Assembly (NCBI GenBank): GCA_001627925.1
Contig: LUQC01000034.1
Location: 13,681 to 75,973 of the forward strand
Direction: 5' to 3'
Source: Rhodobacteraceae bacterium REDSEA-S34_B6
GTDB taxonomy: Bacteria; Pseudomonadota; Alphaproteobacteria; Rhodobacterales; Rhodobacteraceae
Length of the DNA: 62,293 nucleotides
Below, piece after piece: positions 1-7,509 of the stretch. Below the pieces are notes generated by a model, which did no database searches, was not told the origin of the DNA, and was given only the letters and a program-made list of their open reading frames with translations. Made by a program: the position numbers and the translations under genes. The stretch's first letter is position 1; each line of letters begins with the position of its first letter.

Positions 1-752
1 CACAAAATGTAATGGCATTTGTTGCTGAACCTGTCGTTGGTGCAACCCTCGGGGCAGTTCCTGCAGTCGATGGATATTTTAAAACGATCCAAGAAATTTG
101 TGATCACCATGGGATACTTTTGATCTTAGATGAAGTTATGTGTGGTATGGGACGCACCGGCACTCTTTTTGCTTATGAGCAAGAGGCTATAGCCCCTGAT
201 ATTGTATGTATCGCTAAAGGTCTTGGGGCTGGATATCAGCCAATAGGTGCCACTATTTGTACCGACAAAATTTATGCAGCAATTAAAAATGGTTCTGGGT
301 TTTTTCAACACGGTCATACTTACTTGGGTCACCCCATGGCAGCCGCGGCGGCAAATGCCGTTTTGGATGTTCTGCTAGACGATAATATTTTAGAAAACGT
401 TAATGTTATGGGACATCAATTTAAACATGCTTTGGATACTAAATTCGGTCAACATACCCATGTTGGAGATATTCGCGGTAGAGGATTATTTTATGGCTTA
501 GAACTTGTTGAAGAGAGGGAAACTAAAGAGCCGTTTTCTTCCTCCTATTATATAGCAAGAAAGATTAAGGCTATTGCTAAGAAAAGAGGACTATTATGTT
601 ATCCAATGTCTGGTACGGTTGATGGGAAAATAGGAGACCATATATTATTAGCGCCTCCCTATATTATTAATGAAGCAGAGATAAATGAGCTAATAGGCTT
701 GCTCGCGGATAGTTTAGAAGAAGCTCTTCAATCGCCAGAAGAAACACTGTAA
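1..752 (+). CDS. Class-III PLP-dependent aminotransferase, 3' part
   Basis: The C-terminal part of a fold-type I, class-III aminotransferase runs in from the left edge. The frame is already open before the first Met at 12, so the start lies outside the window. Counting from that Met, LDEV (about 39-42) carries the Asp that contacts the PLP ring nitrogen, and IAKGLGAGYQP holds the Schiff-base Lys at about 69. HGHTYLGHP (100-108) supplies the phosphate-binding Thr of the partner subunit. The family includes omega-amino acid, diaminobutyrate and taurine transaminases, and the substrate cannot be read from this fragment. It converges on the DmdA-like gene 40 bases downstream. The family is sure; the specific function is not. 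Confidence 0.9.
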   Translation, partial: QNVMAFVAEPVVGATLGAVPAVDGYFKTIQEICDHHGILLILDEVMCGMGRTGTLFAYEQEAIAPDIVCIAKGLGAGYQPIGATICTDKIYAAIKNGSGFFQHGHTYLGHPMAAAAANAVLDVLLDDNILENVNVMGHQFKHALDTKFGQHTHVGDIRGRGLFYGLELVEERETKEPFSSSYYIARKIKAIAKKRGLLCYPMSGTVDGKIGDHILLAPPYIINEAEINELIGLLADSLEEALQSPEETL

Positions 753-791
753 TGCATTAAATTTTGACGCTATTACTAAAAATTAGGCACC

Positions 792-1901
792 TTAACTTTT
801 GGTAATGCTTTTATTTGGATCGTAGAATGGTAAATCAACGATATGTGCTGGAAATGATCCGTGTGATGTCTCGACCTGAAACTTTATACTCTTATCGATG
901 GATTTAACGGAAAGCATCGCAAGTGCTATATTTTTTTTAAGCCTTGGGGAGTAGACTGCTGACGTTACTTTCCCCACTTTTTGTTTCCCTTTTTTAACCG
1001 GCCAAAACTTAGTATTAGGGCCACCAAGAGGATCGCACTCAATTACTAAACCAACCTGAGTTTTATTCACGCCTTCAGTTCTGATTTTAATAAGTGCCTT
1101 TTTCCCAATAAATTCTTGAGATGAATCTATATTAACAAGCCGATCAAGGCCCAGCTCGAAAGGGTTAGTGCTAATGTCAGCATCGGCATGATAGGATAAC
1201 ATGGCGCCTTCTATGCGTCTAATTGATGATGTGTGACCCGGTTTGAGCCCCATAGGTTCCCCTATTAACATAATATGGTTCCAAAGTTCACTTCCCATCG
1301 TTTGATCTGTAAGAAAGATCTCATACCCAAGTTCGCTAGACCAGCCAGTGCGAGATACAATCAAAGAAATACCGTTCCACTTATATTCTCGATGCCAATA
1401 GTATTTTAGATCTAAGATACTTTCCCCAAACACCTTAACCATAATATCCCGAGACTTTGGACCCTGAAGTTGCAGTGGTGAAGCATCTGGCTCAAAAATA
1501 TGTACCTCATAGTCTGTGTTTACCGCTACACCCTGTGCCCACAATAAAATATCACTATCTGCTAAAGAAATCCAAAAACGATCATCCGCCAATTTCAAAA
1601 GAACTGGATCGTTAAGAAGTCCACCATCTTGATTTGTTATCAGTATATATTTGCACGTCAAAAGTTGTACAAATTTTGCGGCGTCCGGCCCAGAAATTTC
1701 TACCTGCCGCTCGACAGATACATCGCAGAGTATCGCTTCATTAACTAGGTTCCAGAAATTCTGTTCAGGATCTCCAAAGTCTCTAGGTATATACATGTGG
1801 TTATATACGGAAAAGCCCTTAGCACCCCATTCTATTGTAGCATCGAAATAGGGGGATTTGCGGATTTGCGTGCCAAATCCGAAGTCATCAGATTTTCTCA
1901 T
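792..1901 (-). CDS. DmdA-like aminomethyltransferase (GcvT/DmdA family)
   Basis: A 369-residue folate-dependent methyltransferase of the GcvT fold. The N-terminal half resembles DMSP demethylase DmdA more than glycine-cleavage T protein: YNHM at 33-36, DVSVERQVEI at 60-69, LNDPV at 96-100, SLADSDILLWA at 112-122 and LQGPKS at 145-150. The later signature motifs differ. Where DmdA, from memory, has SGWSKQGGFE, this protein has TGWSSELGYE (185-194), and the SYGND-type motif reads SYHADADIS (236-244). A related substrate is therefore more likely than DMSP itself. It stands alone on the minus strand with no dmdBCD genes next to it. Family assignment is firm; the substrate is unknown. Confidence 0.85.
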   Translation of the reverse strand: MRKSDDFGFGTQIRKSPYFDATIEWGAKGFSVYNHMYIPRDFGDPEQNFWNLVNEAILCDVSVERQVEISGPDAAKFVQLLTCKYILITNQDGGLLNDPVLLKLADDRFWISLADSDILLWAQGVAVNTDYEVHIFEPDASPLQLQGPKSRDIMVKVFGESILDLKYYWHREYKWNGISLIVSRTGWSSELGYEIFLTDQTMGSELWNHIMLIGEPMGLKPGHTSSIRRIEGAMLSYHADADISTNPFELGLDRLVNIDSSQEFIGKKALIKIRTEGVNKTQVGLVIECDPLGGPNTKFWPVKKGKQKVGKVTSAVYSPRLKKNIALAMLSVKSIDKSIKFQVETSHGSFPAHIVDLPFYDPNKSITKS

Positions 1902-2026
1902 GAGGATCCTTCAAGATAAAAAATTATTTCTCTCTGAAAAGGCAATTAGCATCAATTCGATTTAATGCAACGTTCCCTGTACTTTTTAATCAAATTAAAT
2001 ATTACTCTTTTTATTTGTTAAAGTCG

Positions 2027-3055
2027 TTATGATTTATTTTTCTTTATTTGAACTAAAAAGAGATCCCTAATTAGCGAAAGCCAATTGAGTAGTCTAGACA
2101 CTAATTTGATACAGAAAGTTTTTAAAATTTTTGCAATCTCGTAGATTGGCTCCAAATAAAGATCCTTTATTCTGCTTTCTTTCCCACTCTCATAGGTATC
2201 TAATCCAAAAAATACTTTACCTTTATTTTCTGATAAGTGTAATGATCCAAAAACCCAATCCCATATTGCCAATGCAGCCCCAAAATTTTTATCGTAATGC
2301 TCTTCTGCAATGGAGTGGTGTACTTGATGCTGTGATGGTGAAATCAAAATATGCTCAAGCCATTTCCAATAGGCTATATCTATATGACTGTGTCGTAAAT
2401 TTGATCCGGTTGCGTGGAAAAAAAATACCAGTATGTTTACTCCCACGATTGTGTAAAGATCGACAGCATTGCCAAAAAAAAATAAAAAGCTTGGGATTAC
2501 TAAGCCCTGAGCAAAAACACTTCTTAAAGAAAATAATACTCCTTCCAAAGGGTGAACTCGGTAAACTGTAATTGGAGTCATGGTTTTAGCTGAGTGGTGT
2601 ACCTTATGTATAGCCCATAGTAGCGGTATTTTGTGCATCCATCGGTGGACGATGTACTTTGTGAAATCGTCAACTACAAACAGAGTAATTGTAAACAATG
2701 CAATTATAATACTGGTAGGAGTACTAGCGAAAAAATTTTGATTGAAACTATCTACGCTGTGTAAAAACATATAGATCGCGGTAGAAATTGCAACTTGTGA
2801 AATCAGTAACGGTGATATGAAGAAAGTAAACACTCTGTTGACTAAGAAGAGTTTATAATCAGCTTTTGCAGATCCTGACCATAGTATCTTTCGATCAAAA
2901 ATCTTTTTAAAAGTACTCTGCAAGCTTTGTCGTTTAACGAATAAAAGCCAAAGAGATGCCAGCACAACAGATAATATTAAATAACCTGTGAATACTCTTT
3001 TTTTTGGATTAATAAAGTCCGAAAGAAAAAATTCGATAATGTTAATATCATCCAT
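2027..3055 (-). CDS. Sterol desaturase / fatty acid hydroxylase family membrane protein
   Basis: A 342-residue integral membrane di-iron enzyme. Hydrophobic spans lie near residues 22-40, 78-98, 114-130 and 185-215. The His clusters of the fatty acid hydroxylase superfamily are present: HRWMH (137-141), HKVHH (150-154), a single H near 168, RHSH (221-224) and HQVHH (243-247), which together ligand two irons. Members hydroxylate or desaturate lipid substrates using O2 at the membrane. The substrate here is unknown; bacterial candidates include fatty acyl chains, ornithine lipids or carotenoids. It lies downstream of the DUF4856 gene on the same strand with a hairpin between them, so it is probably transcribed separately. 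The C-terminus is Lys-rich. Confidence 0.88.
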   Translation of the reverse strand: MDDINIIEFFLSDFINPKKRVFTGYLILSVVLASLWLLFVKRQSLQSTFKKIFDRKILWSGSAKADYKLFLVNRVFTFFISPLLISQVAISTAIYMFLHSVDSFNQNFFASTPTSIIIALFTITLFVVDDFTKYIVHRWMHKIPLLWAIHKVHHSAKTMTPITVYRVHPLEGVLFSLRSVFAQGLVIPSFLFFFGNAVDLYTIVGVNILVFFFHATGSNLRHSHIDIAYWKWLEHILISPSQHQVHHSIAEEHYDKNFGAALAIWDWVFGSLHLSENKGKVFFGLDTYESGKESRIKDLYLEPIYEIAKILKTFCIKLVSRLLNWLSLIRDLFLVQIKKNKS

Positions 3056-3076
3056 TGATGGCTACCACTTGGCTGA

Positions 3077-3102
3077 AGTAAGGGCAGAATAATGCCCTTA
3101 CT
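3077..3102 (-). terminator. Terminator-like hairpin after DUF4856 gene
   Basis: A perfect 10-bp inverted repeat (AGTAAGGGCA / TGCCCTTACT) with a six-base loop lies 17 bases past the DUF4856 stop and before the hydroxylase start. There is no U-run after either arm. It could end transcription by another route or act as an RNA-stabilising 3' stem. Confidence 0.5.
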
Positions 3103-3119
3103 AGTTCAACATTTAGATA

Positions 3120-4523
3120 TTAATCAGTTTCTGCACTGCTTGCAGAGTCTAATTTATCTGTTAGCGCTTGCAAATCGTTAAGCCCATCATTTGCACGGGC
3201 TTTAACGCTAAACTGATCAACCATCATTTGCTGTATCTTAAGCATATGCAGCTGATAATCAGACCATGATTTTTTACGATCCATTACGAAATTACCGTTG
3301 GAATCCATGCCTGTTACGTAAGAATTATTTAGTGTAACTGGTCCGAAACCAATTAGTTCGTTCATCTTTGTGGCAGTTGCTCCAAGGTTACTTTTACCAG
3401 ACTGCATAGCCATAGCGAAACCTTTTAGCTCTCCCCAATGTTTTGCATAGGTTCGATAAGCTTTATTCAAATCATCGCCACTTAGATCTTTCATTTTATT
3501 AATGTCTTTGTACACTGAGCCAGCATATTTAAATACCGCTTCCGCAAGTACTTTTTCCCAATTTTCTTCAATTGTCGCAGCATAAGCTTTTAGCTGAGAA
3601 CGTTCACTGTCTGATAATGCATCTCCAGCTGCAGCGGTGATTAATTTACGACCATCCAAAAAAGCATCAAACATTGTATTGGTGTAGTTTGTAGATTTTG
3701 TGCCTGATCTATCAAATGCAGCTGCGTAGTAGCACGGTCCGAATACATATTCTGATTTAAGGTCAACCATTCCATCTCCGTTTTTATCGGCGACACCCTG
3801 ATTTTTCATTTTTGCAATTTCATAGACTTTATTTGGATTAAAACCATGCTGGTGAGCCGCTGCCCCCCAATATCCAAATGCCTCATCCCAAGAATGTTCT
3901 TTTCCAGTGTAATGAACTCCATCTTTGTATGGCTTATTATTAGGTTTTTTCTCTGCACTGAGTTTTTCGTCAAGGTAATTATCTACAGCCTGATTATAGG
4001 CCATTGCTCCCATAGTATATTTTGAGATCAATTGAGCCCAGTCGTATCCGGTGTCTGCATCAAAACCTTTATTAGATTTGGCTGCCATGGCTATCATATT
4101 ATATGCCACGTCTTTACCCGACATGTTGCCTGGCCATGCTGGCATAGCGCCATCATAAAACTTACCAGAGATATTTTTACCTTTTGAGATTTGGTGTAAA
4201 GATGTTTGCTTAATTTTGAATCCATCTTTTGATTTAGGTGCAATGATTGGAAGGTCATCGTCTGAACCATTGAAATATGAAAGCATCTGCGCTTCCAAAT
4301 CAGCAGCGTTTCCACCGCCGTTACCTTTGCCAGCTAATTTTTTTAGACTCTGTTCTAATACATGCCTTGCAATTTGACCTGAGTAAGAAACGGTATTTGT
4401 TTTATCTCCAGAGTAACCTTTAAGAGTTACTGGGAAGGGTCCATATCCGTCAGATAGTGCCATCGTTCCAGATAATGCTACAGCAATGATTGCCGTAGTG
4501 ACTTTGAGCTTTTTCATAATCAT
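3120..4523 (-). CDS. Secreted DUF4856 family protein
   Basis: A 467-residue exported protein with a typical signal peptide (basic MIMKKLK, hydrophobic core to about 22, cleavage near ALS-DG). The body matches, from memory, DUF4856, a family of uncharacterised envelope proteins often found near iron or heme uptake genes and imelysin-like proteins. Recognition rests on the N-terminal YSGQIARH region, the MSGKDVAYNMIAMA region and the C-terminal helical half. A DKNGDGMVDLKSE loop (about 254-266) resembles a calcium-binding loop but lacks the usual last acidic residue at position 12. AGGAG lies six bases before the first ATG. It is divergent from the hemP operon, which supports a role in iron or heme acquisition; the molecular function is unknown. 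Confidence 0.78.
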   Translation of the reverse strand: MIMKKLKVTTAIIAVALSGTMALSDGYGPFPVTLKGYSGDKTNTVSYSGQIARHVLEQSLKKLAGKGNGGGNAADLEAQMLSYFNGSDDDLPIIAPKSKDGFKIKQTSLHQISKGKNISGKFYDGAMPAWPGNMSGKDVAYNMIAMAAKSNKGFDADTGYDWAQLISKYTMGAMAYNQAVDNYLDEKLSAEKKPNNKPYKDGVHYTGKEHSWDEAFGYWGAAAHQHGFNPNKVYEIAKMKNQGVADKNGDGMVDLKSEYVFGPCYYAAAFDRSGTKSTNYTNTMFDAFLDGRKLITAAAGDALSDSERSQLKAYAATIEENWEKVLAEAVFKYAGSVYKDINKMKDLSGDDLNKAYRTYAKHWGELKGFAMAMQSGKSNLGATATKMNELIGFGPVTLNNSYVTGMDSNGNFVMDRKKSWSDYQLHMLKIQQMMVDQFSVKARANDGLNDLQALTDKLDSASSAETD

Positions 4524-4565
4524 CTATTTCTCCTATTTTGACGAAAACTTTAAAACTGACTATTT

Positions 4566-4593
4566 TTATCAACTTTATTCCACACTTTGTCAA
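4566..4593 (-). promoter_or_regulatory. Sigma70-type promoter for DUF4856 gene
   Basis: Read on the minus strand, TTGACA (4588-4593) is followed after 16 bases by TGATAA (4566-4571), about 43 bases upstream of the ATG. The -35 box is a consensus match and the -10 box a moderate one. The palindrome at 4609-4633 lies just upstream, where a regulator could act on both divergent promoters. Confidence 0.5.
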
Positions 4594-4608
4594 CATTCCC
4601 GATAAAAA

Positions 4609-4633
4609 TAATCAGGATTGACATTCCTGATTA
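4609..4633. promoter_or_regulatory. Palindromic operator candidate between DUF4856 and hemP genes
   Basis: A perfect 8-bp inverted repeat (TAATCAGG / CCTGATTA) has a nine-base centre, ATTGACATT, that holds a consensus -35 box (TTGACA, 4618-4623) facing the hemP side. A bound protein would therefore cover that promoter. Iron- or heme-responsive control is inferred only from the flanking genes. The site does not match any Fur, Irr, RirA or IscR consensus that I can recall with certainty. Confidence 0.5.
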
Positions 4634-4710
4634 AATAAATCAAGATTTAAGACAGCCAGCTCGAATCTCTGCAAGCTACTCTCCAAAATCAGTAAAGGGG
4701 CACAGTAGAG

Positions 4711-4863
4711 ATGGATTTTCACGAAGACAGGGAGAAGGAGCCAGTCACTGACCTGCAGGAGGTGCTTAGTATGTTAAGTACTTTAGGTGGCTCAGAAATC
4801 TGGCAGTTAGCGTGGTTAATCGACCGCGTTGAAGATAGAGAATGGGGAATGTCATGGCTTTAA
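4711..4863 (+). CDS. Small acidic ORF preceding hemP
   Basis: A 50-codon frame starting MDFHEDREKE and ending REWGMSWL, rich in acidic residues and Trp (four in the last 20 residues). An AAAGGGG stretch lies 10 bases before the ATG. Its stop overlaps the hemP start region by 10 bases, the arrangement of translationally coupled genes. I do not recognise the family. Coding is supported by position, the ribosome-binding-like sequence and the overlap; a leader peptide that couples hemP translation is the alternative. Confidence 0.45.
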   Translation: MDFHEDREKEPVTDLQEVLSMLSTLGGSEIWQLAWLIDRVEDREWGMSWL

Positions 4864-5027
4864 AGGTTGTAGATGAAGGCAAAAGCGGTGATGCTGCTAT
4901 GGAAGAAGTACCTACTTATGACGCCTTGGAACTTACAAAAGGTGGAAAGGTTGCAACCATTACCCTAGCTGGCAAGCATTATACCTTAAGAATAACCAAA
5001 GCAGTAAAATTGATCCTAACAAAATGA
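4854..5027 (+). CDS. hemP: Hemin uptake protein HemP
   Basis: A 57-residue protein ending in the HemP signature: Y-D-A-L-E-L-T-K-G-G, then ITLAGKHYTLRIT and the terminal KLILTK. HemP/HmuP proteins are small cytoplasmic factors encoded with heme uptake systems; in rhizobia HmuP helps activate the outer-membrane heme receptor gene. The start is placed at ATG 4854 because GGGGA lies 4-5 bases ahead; ATG 4842 in the same frame is possible. The stop overlaps the next start (ATGA), giving a compact three-gene unit. No TonB receptor or heme ABC transporter is in the window. The operator candidate at 4609-4633 probably controls it. Confidence 0.88.
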   Translation: MALKVVDEGKSGDAAMEEVPTYDALELTKGGKVATITLAGKHYTLRITKAVKLILTK

Positions 5028-5497
5028 ACGTTTCTCAAAGATCTCGTGGTGGAGCGCCAGTCGGGTTTCTCTCGGAACTTGGCCCAATTGAGGCTAATGC
5101 AATTACATATCTACGATTGTGGTGCCAAAGCGTGGACGCACACGACGCAATCGCACGAGATTTCCAAGTTGTATTTGGTGAAACAAGAGGGCGGAAGATA
5201 ACAGACAGTTTTGAGGCTCTTTGCAAGTTGTGTGTCGAAAATGGTCGGCGACCACTAATGAGGCATGGATTGGACTGCAAATGTTTTGGAGCCGATGAGT
5301 CTTGTTTTGCAAATTTCATAGGATATGCATCGGAAGGAGCTGGTGAGGATGCACTTATGATAGCTATGACGATTGTAAAGCCTGAAAAAGCACAAGTTTT
5401 AGCAGGGCTAGCAGAGGATTTTGGACTTGCTCTTAGAACCATTACAGCGAAATGCCAACTATCTGGTCAAGCATTTCATGGTAACACTCTTCACTAG
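5024..5497 (+). CDS. Conserved Cys-rich protein in hemP operon
   Basis: A 157-residue soluble protein whose start overlaps the hemP stop by four bases. The central part holds a compact Cys cluster: C-K-L-C near 66-69, then C-K-C near 85-87 and a further Cys near 93, with RRPLMRHG between them. Such spacing suggests a metal or Fe-S site. The rest is helical (YLRLWCQSVDAH; DALMIAMTIV; LAEDFGLALRTI). From memory similar proteins accompany hemP in Rhodobacteraceae but carry no function. Position implies a role in iron or heme metabolism, possibly sensing or cofactor handling. The gene is certain; the function is unknown. Confidence 0.75.
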   Translation: MNVSQRSRGGAPVGFLSELGPIEANAITYLRLWCQSVDAHDAIARDFQVVFGETRGRKITDSFEALCKLCVENGRRPLMRHGLDCKCFGADESCFANFIGYASEGAGEDALMIAMTIVKPEKAQVLAGLAEDFGLALRTITAKCQLSGQAFHGNTLH

Positions 5498-5526
5498 GCT
5501 TATGAATTAATCTAACTCCGGTGAGA

Positions 5527-6030
5527 CTATTTAATTTGGGTCTGAATACCCGCCACTACCCAATAAACCTCATCCGATACTGATGCTACCTTTTGATTCA
5601 TAAACCCGGCATTATCCCGAAATTCCCTCGCCAGCAAATTATCTGGAACAATTCCGGTGCCTACTTCATTACTTACTAATACAATGTCTGACTTTGAATT
5701 TATTAGCGTAGTAATGAGTTCATCAATTTTCTCGTCTAGATTATTTTTATTAAGAAGATGATTTGAGAGCCACAGTGTCAGGCAATCTATCAAAACCGGT
5801 CCTCTCGTGCCTATTTTTTGAATTTCACCAGAAATATCCAATGGCGCTACAATTGTAGTCCAATTTTTATCACGGCGCTGCTGGTGTCTTTTAACTCTTA
5901 GCGCCATTTCTTCATCTAGTATCTCGCAAGTTGCCATGTAAAAGGGATTATTGCCTAGATTTAAGGTGTAATTTTCCGCTGAAATGGACTTACCAGATCT
6001 TGCACCGCCTATAAAAAATGAAATACTCAT
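5527..6030 (-). CDS. cobU: Adenosylcobinamide kinase / adenosylcobinamide-phosphate guanylyltransferase
   Basis: A 167-residue cytoplasmic bifunctional enzyme (CobU, or CobP in the aerobic nomenclature). It phosphorylates adenosylcobinamide and then transfers GMP to give AdoCbi-GDP. The P-loop GGARSGKS occupies 8-15. The conserved RHQQRR segment holds His49, which corresponds to the guanylylated His of the family. LIDCLTLWLSN and SNEVGTGIVP are further signatures. Length is normal. It is divergent from the cobC-like and cobS genes, with 59 bases between, which makes a lower-ligand assembly block. No B12 riboswitch fits in that gap. Confidence 0.93.
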   Translation of the reverse strand: MSISFFIGGARSGKSISAENYTLNLGNNPFYMATCEILDEEMALRVKRHQQRRDKNWTTIVAPLDISGEIQKIGTRGPVLIDCLTLWLSNHLLNKNNLDEKIDELITTLINSKSDIVLVSNEVGTGIVPDNLLAREFRDNAGFMNQKVASVSDEVYWVVAGIQTQIK

Positions 6031-6089
6031 GAAGTAATAATAAACATAGTTAAGATGGAAGTTTAATAGTAAATCGGCTTGGAAAACTG

Positions 6090-6659
6090 TTGGGTAATAA
6101 ACTTATAATGATACGCCATGCGCCAGTTATTTCTGATGGCTTATTTTATGGTTCACGCGATGTAGCCTGTCGGTGTCCTAACACTCAAGAAGCAAAAAAA
6201 ATAAGGGCCAGTCTGCCGAATGACTTCAATTTGTATGTAAGTTCTGCAAAGAGATGCTTGACAACGGCCAACAGCTTATTTCCCGAAATGAAAGCACCAG
6301 CTTACGATGCGTTAAGAGAGCAAAATTTTGGAAGCTGGGAAGGTATCCCGTATGAAAAGATACCAGATATTGGAGCTCTTTCGAGTAAAGAATTAGGTGA
6401 ATTTCGGCCGCCTGAAGGAGAAAGTTTTAATGAGGTGTGTGTACGTGTTAACCTTGCGGTAGACGAAATTCTAAAAAAAAGTAAAAATCAGGAGAACATT
6501 GTAATCGTGGCGCATTCAGGCACAATTCGCGCTGTGCTATCAACCCTGGTTGGAACTTCTGCATTAAGTTTTCAATTCGATAACTTGTCTCTTAGCGAGG
6601 TTATTTTTTTGACCGATGGTATGGTTGTCAGTTATTTGAATAAAGTTATCACCCAGTAA
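6090..6659 (+). CDS. Histidine phosphatase, CobC-like (alpha-ribazole phosphatase candidate)
   Basis: A 189-residue branch-1 histidine phosphatase. The RHAP motif at 9-12 holds the nucleophilic His10; Arg55 (SSAKRC), Glu77 (REQNFG) and His142 (VAHSG) complete the phosphate pocket. Its place between cobU and cobS suggests alpha-ribazole-5'-phosphate phosphatase (CobC), which acts before or after the CobS step. Sequence alone cannot separate CobC from other small phosphoesterases. The start is a TTG at 6090, because the first ATG (6108) would remove the beta-strand before RHAP; the ribosome-binding site is weak. Confidence 0.82.
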   Translation: MGNKLIMIRHAPVISDGLFYGSRDVACRCPNTQEAKKIRASLPNDFNLYVSSAKRCLTTANSLFPEMKAPAYDALREQNFGSWEGIPYEKIPDIGALSSKELGEFRPPEGESFNEVCVRVNLAVDEILKKSKNQENIVIVAHSGTIRAVLSTLVGTSALSFQFDNLSLSEVIFLTDGMVVSYLNKVITQ

Positions 6660-6698
6660 TGTTGTGCCATTTCGAAATAAAAAATTGAAAGCCCGATT

Positions 6699-7472
6699 AT
6701 GAAACGTCTTTATCGCCAACAGCATCTTGTAGATTTTATGGCTGTTGTAATGCAGTTTACGCGCATAAAAATTAAGTGGTCTTTTTTTTCTGATGAAGCA
6801 CCGGATTTAAAACGTGCCTGTTGGGCTTTCCCTCTCGCTGGTTGGTTATTGGGCTTAATAGCGGGTGGTCTCGGACAAATATTAATACTCATGGATTTAC
6901 CCATCATTCTCGGTTGTGCAATCGCAATTGCATTTTGTATTTACCTTAGCGGCGCCTATCATGAAGATGGTTTAGCGGATATGGCCGATGGTTTTGGAGC
7001 CGGTGGTGACGGTAGAAGAATAAGTAATATAATTCACGACAGTCGACTCGGAACGTATGGGGTGTCAGCATTGAGTTTGGCAATTATTGTTCGCGTACTC
7101 CTAGTTTCCAGTTTAGTTGAAACTGGACTTTGGCTTTGCTTAATAATGGGCTCGGGTCTGGCCGTTGGAAAAGGCTTCGTAATGATTAATCGTAGACTTT
7201 TTGTAGTGTCCGAATTTGCTGGGACGGCAACGGTCTCTTTTCTTGGGAATAATATTCGCCAAATAGTTTGCCTATTGCTGTGGTTTTTGCCATGCCTATT
7301 TATTTTTTCGTTGGAGCAACTGGCCTTGGGCATTTTTCTGTGTGTGCTGGTATCCCTGTGGTGTGGATTTAGAGCAAAGTTTTATTTGGGAGGTATAACG
7401 GGAGACATTTTGGGCGCTACTGCCTTTCTAACAGAATTAGCATTTTTTTTAGGTATACTATTATTGGCTTAA
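6699..7472 (+). CDS. cobS: Adenosylcobinamide-GDP ribazoletransferase (cobalamin synthase)
   Basis: A 257-residue inner-membrane enzyme that joins AdoCbi-GDP and alpha-ribazole to form adenosylcobalamin. Hydrophobic spans fall near 45-60, 65-85, 112-135, 140-155, 180-200 and 205-222. The conserved acidic loop HEDGLADMADGFG (88-100) and the following RLGTYG segment contain the catalytic and metal-binding residues of CobS. It lies 39 bases after the phosphatase gene and is probably co-transcribed. cobT, which makes alpha-ribazole phosphate, is not in the window. Confidence 0.93.
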   Translation: MKRLYRQQHLVDFMAVVMQFTRIKIKWSFFSDEAPDLKRACWAFPLAGWLLGLIAGGLGQILILMDLPIILGCAIAIAFCIYLSGAYHEDGLADMADGFGAGGDGRRISNIIHDSRLGTYGVSALSLAIIVRVLLVSSLVETGLWLCLIMGSGLAVGKGFVMINRRLFVVSEFAGTATVSFLGNNIRQIVCLLLWFLPCLFIFSLEQLALGIFLCVLVSLWCGFRAKFYLGGITGDILGATAFLTELAFFLGILLLA

Positions 7473-7509
7473 GCTAACGTGTTATTCCGGGCCGCTAAAC
7501 TAATAATCT

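Noticed and set aside
6031-6089. Cobalamin riboswitch between cobU and the cobC-like gene
   Set aside because: At 59 bases the gap is too short for the element and no B12-box is visible.
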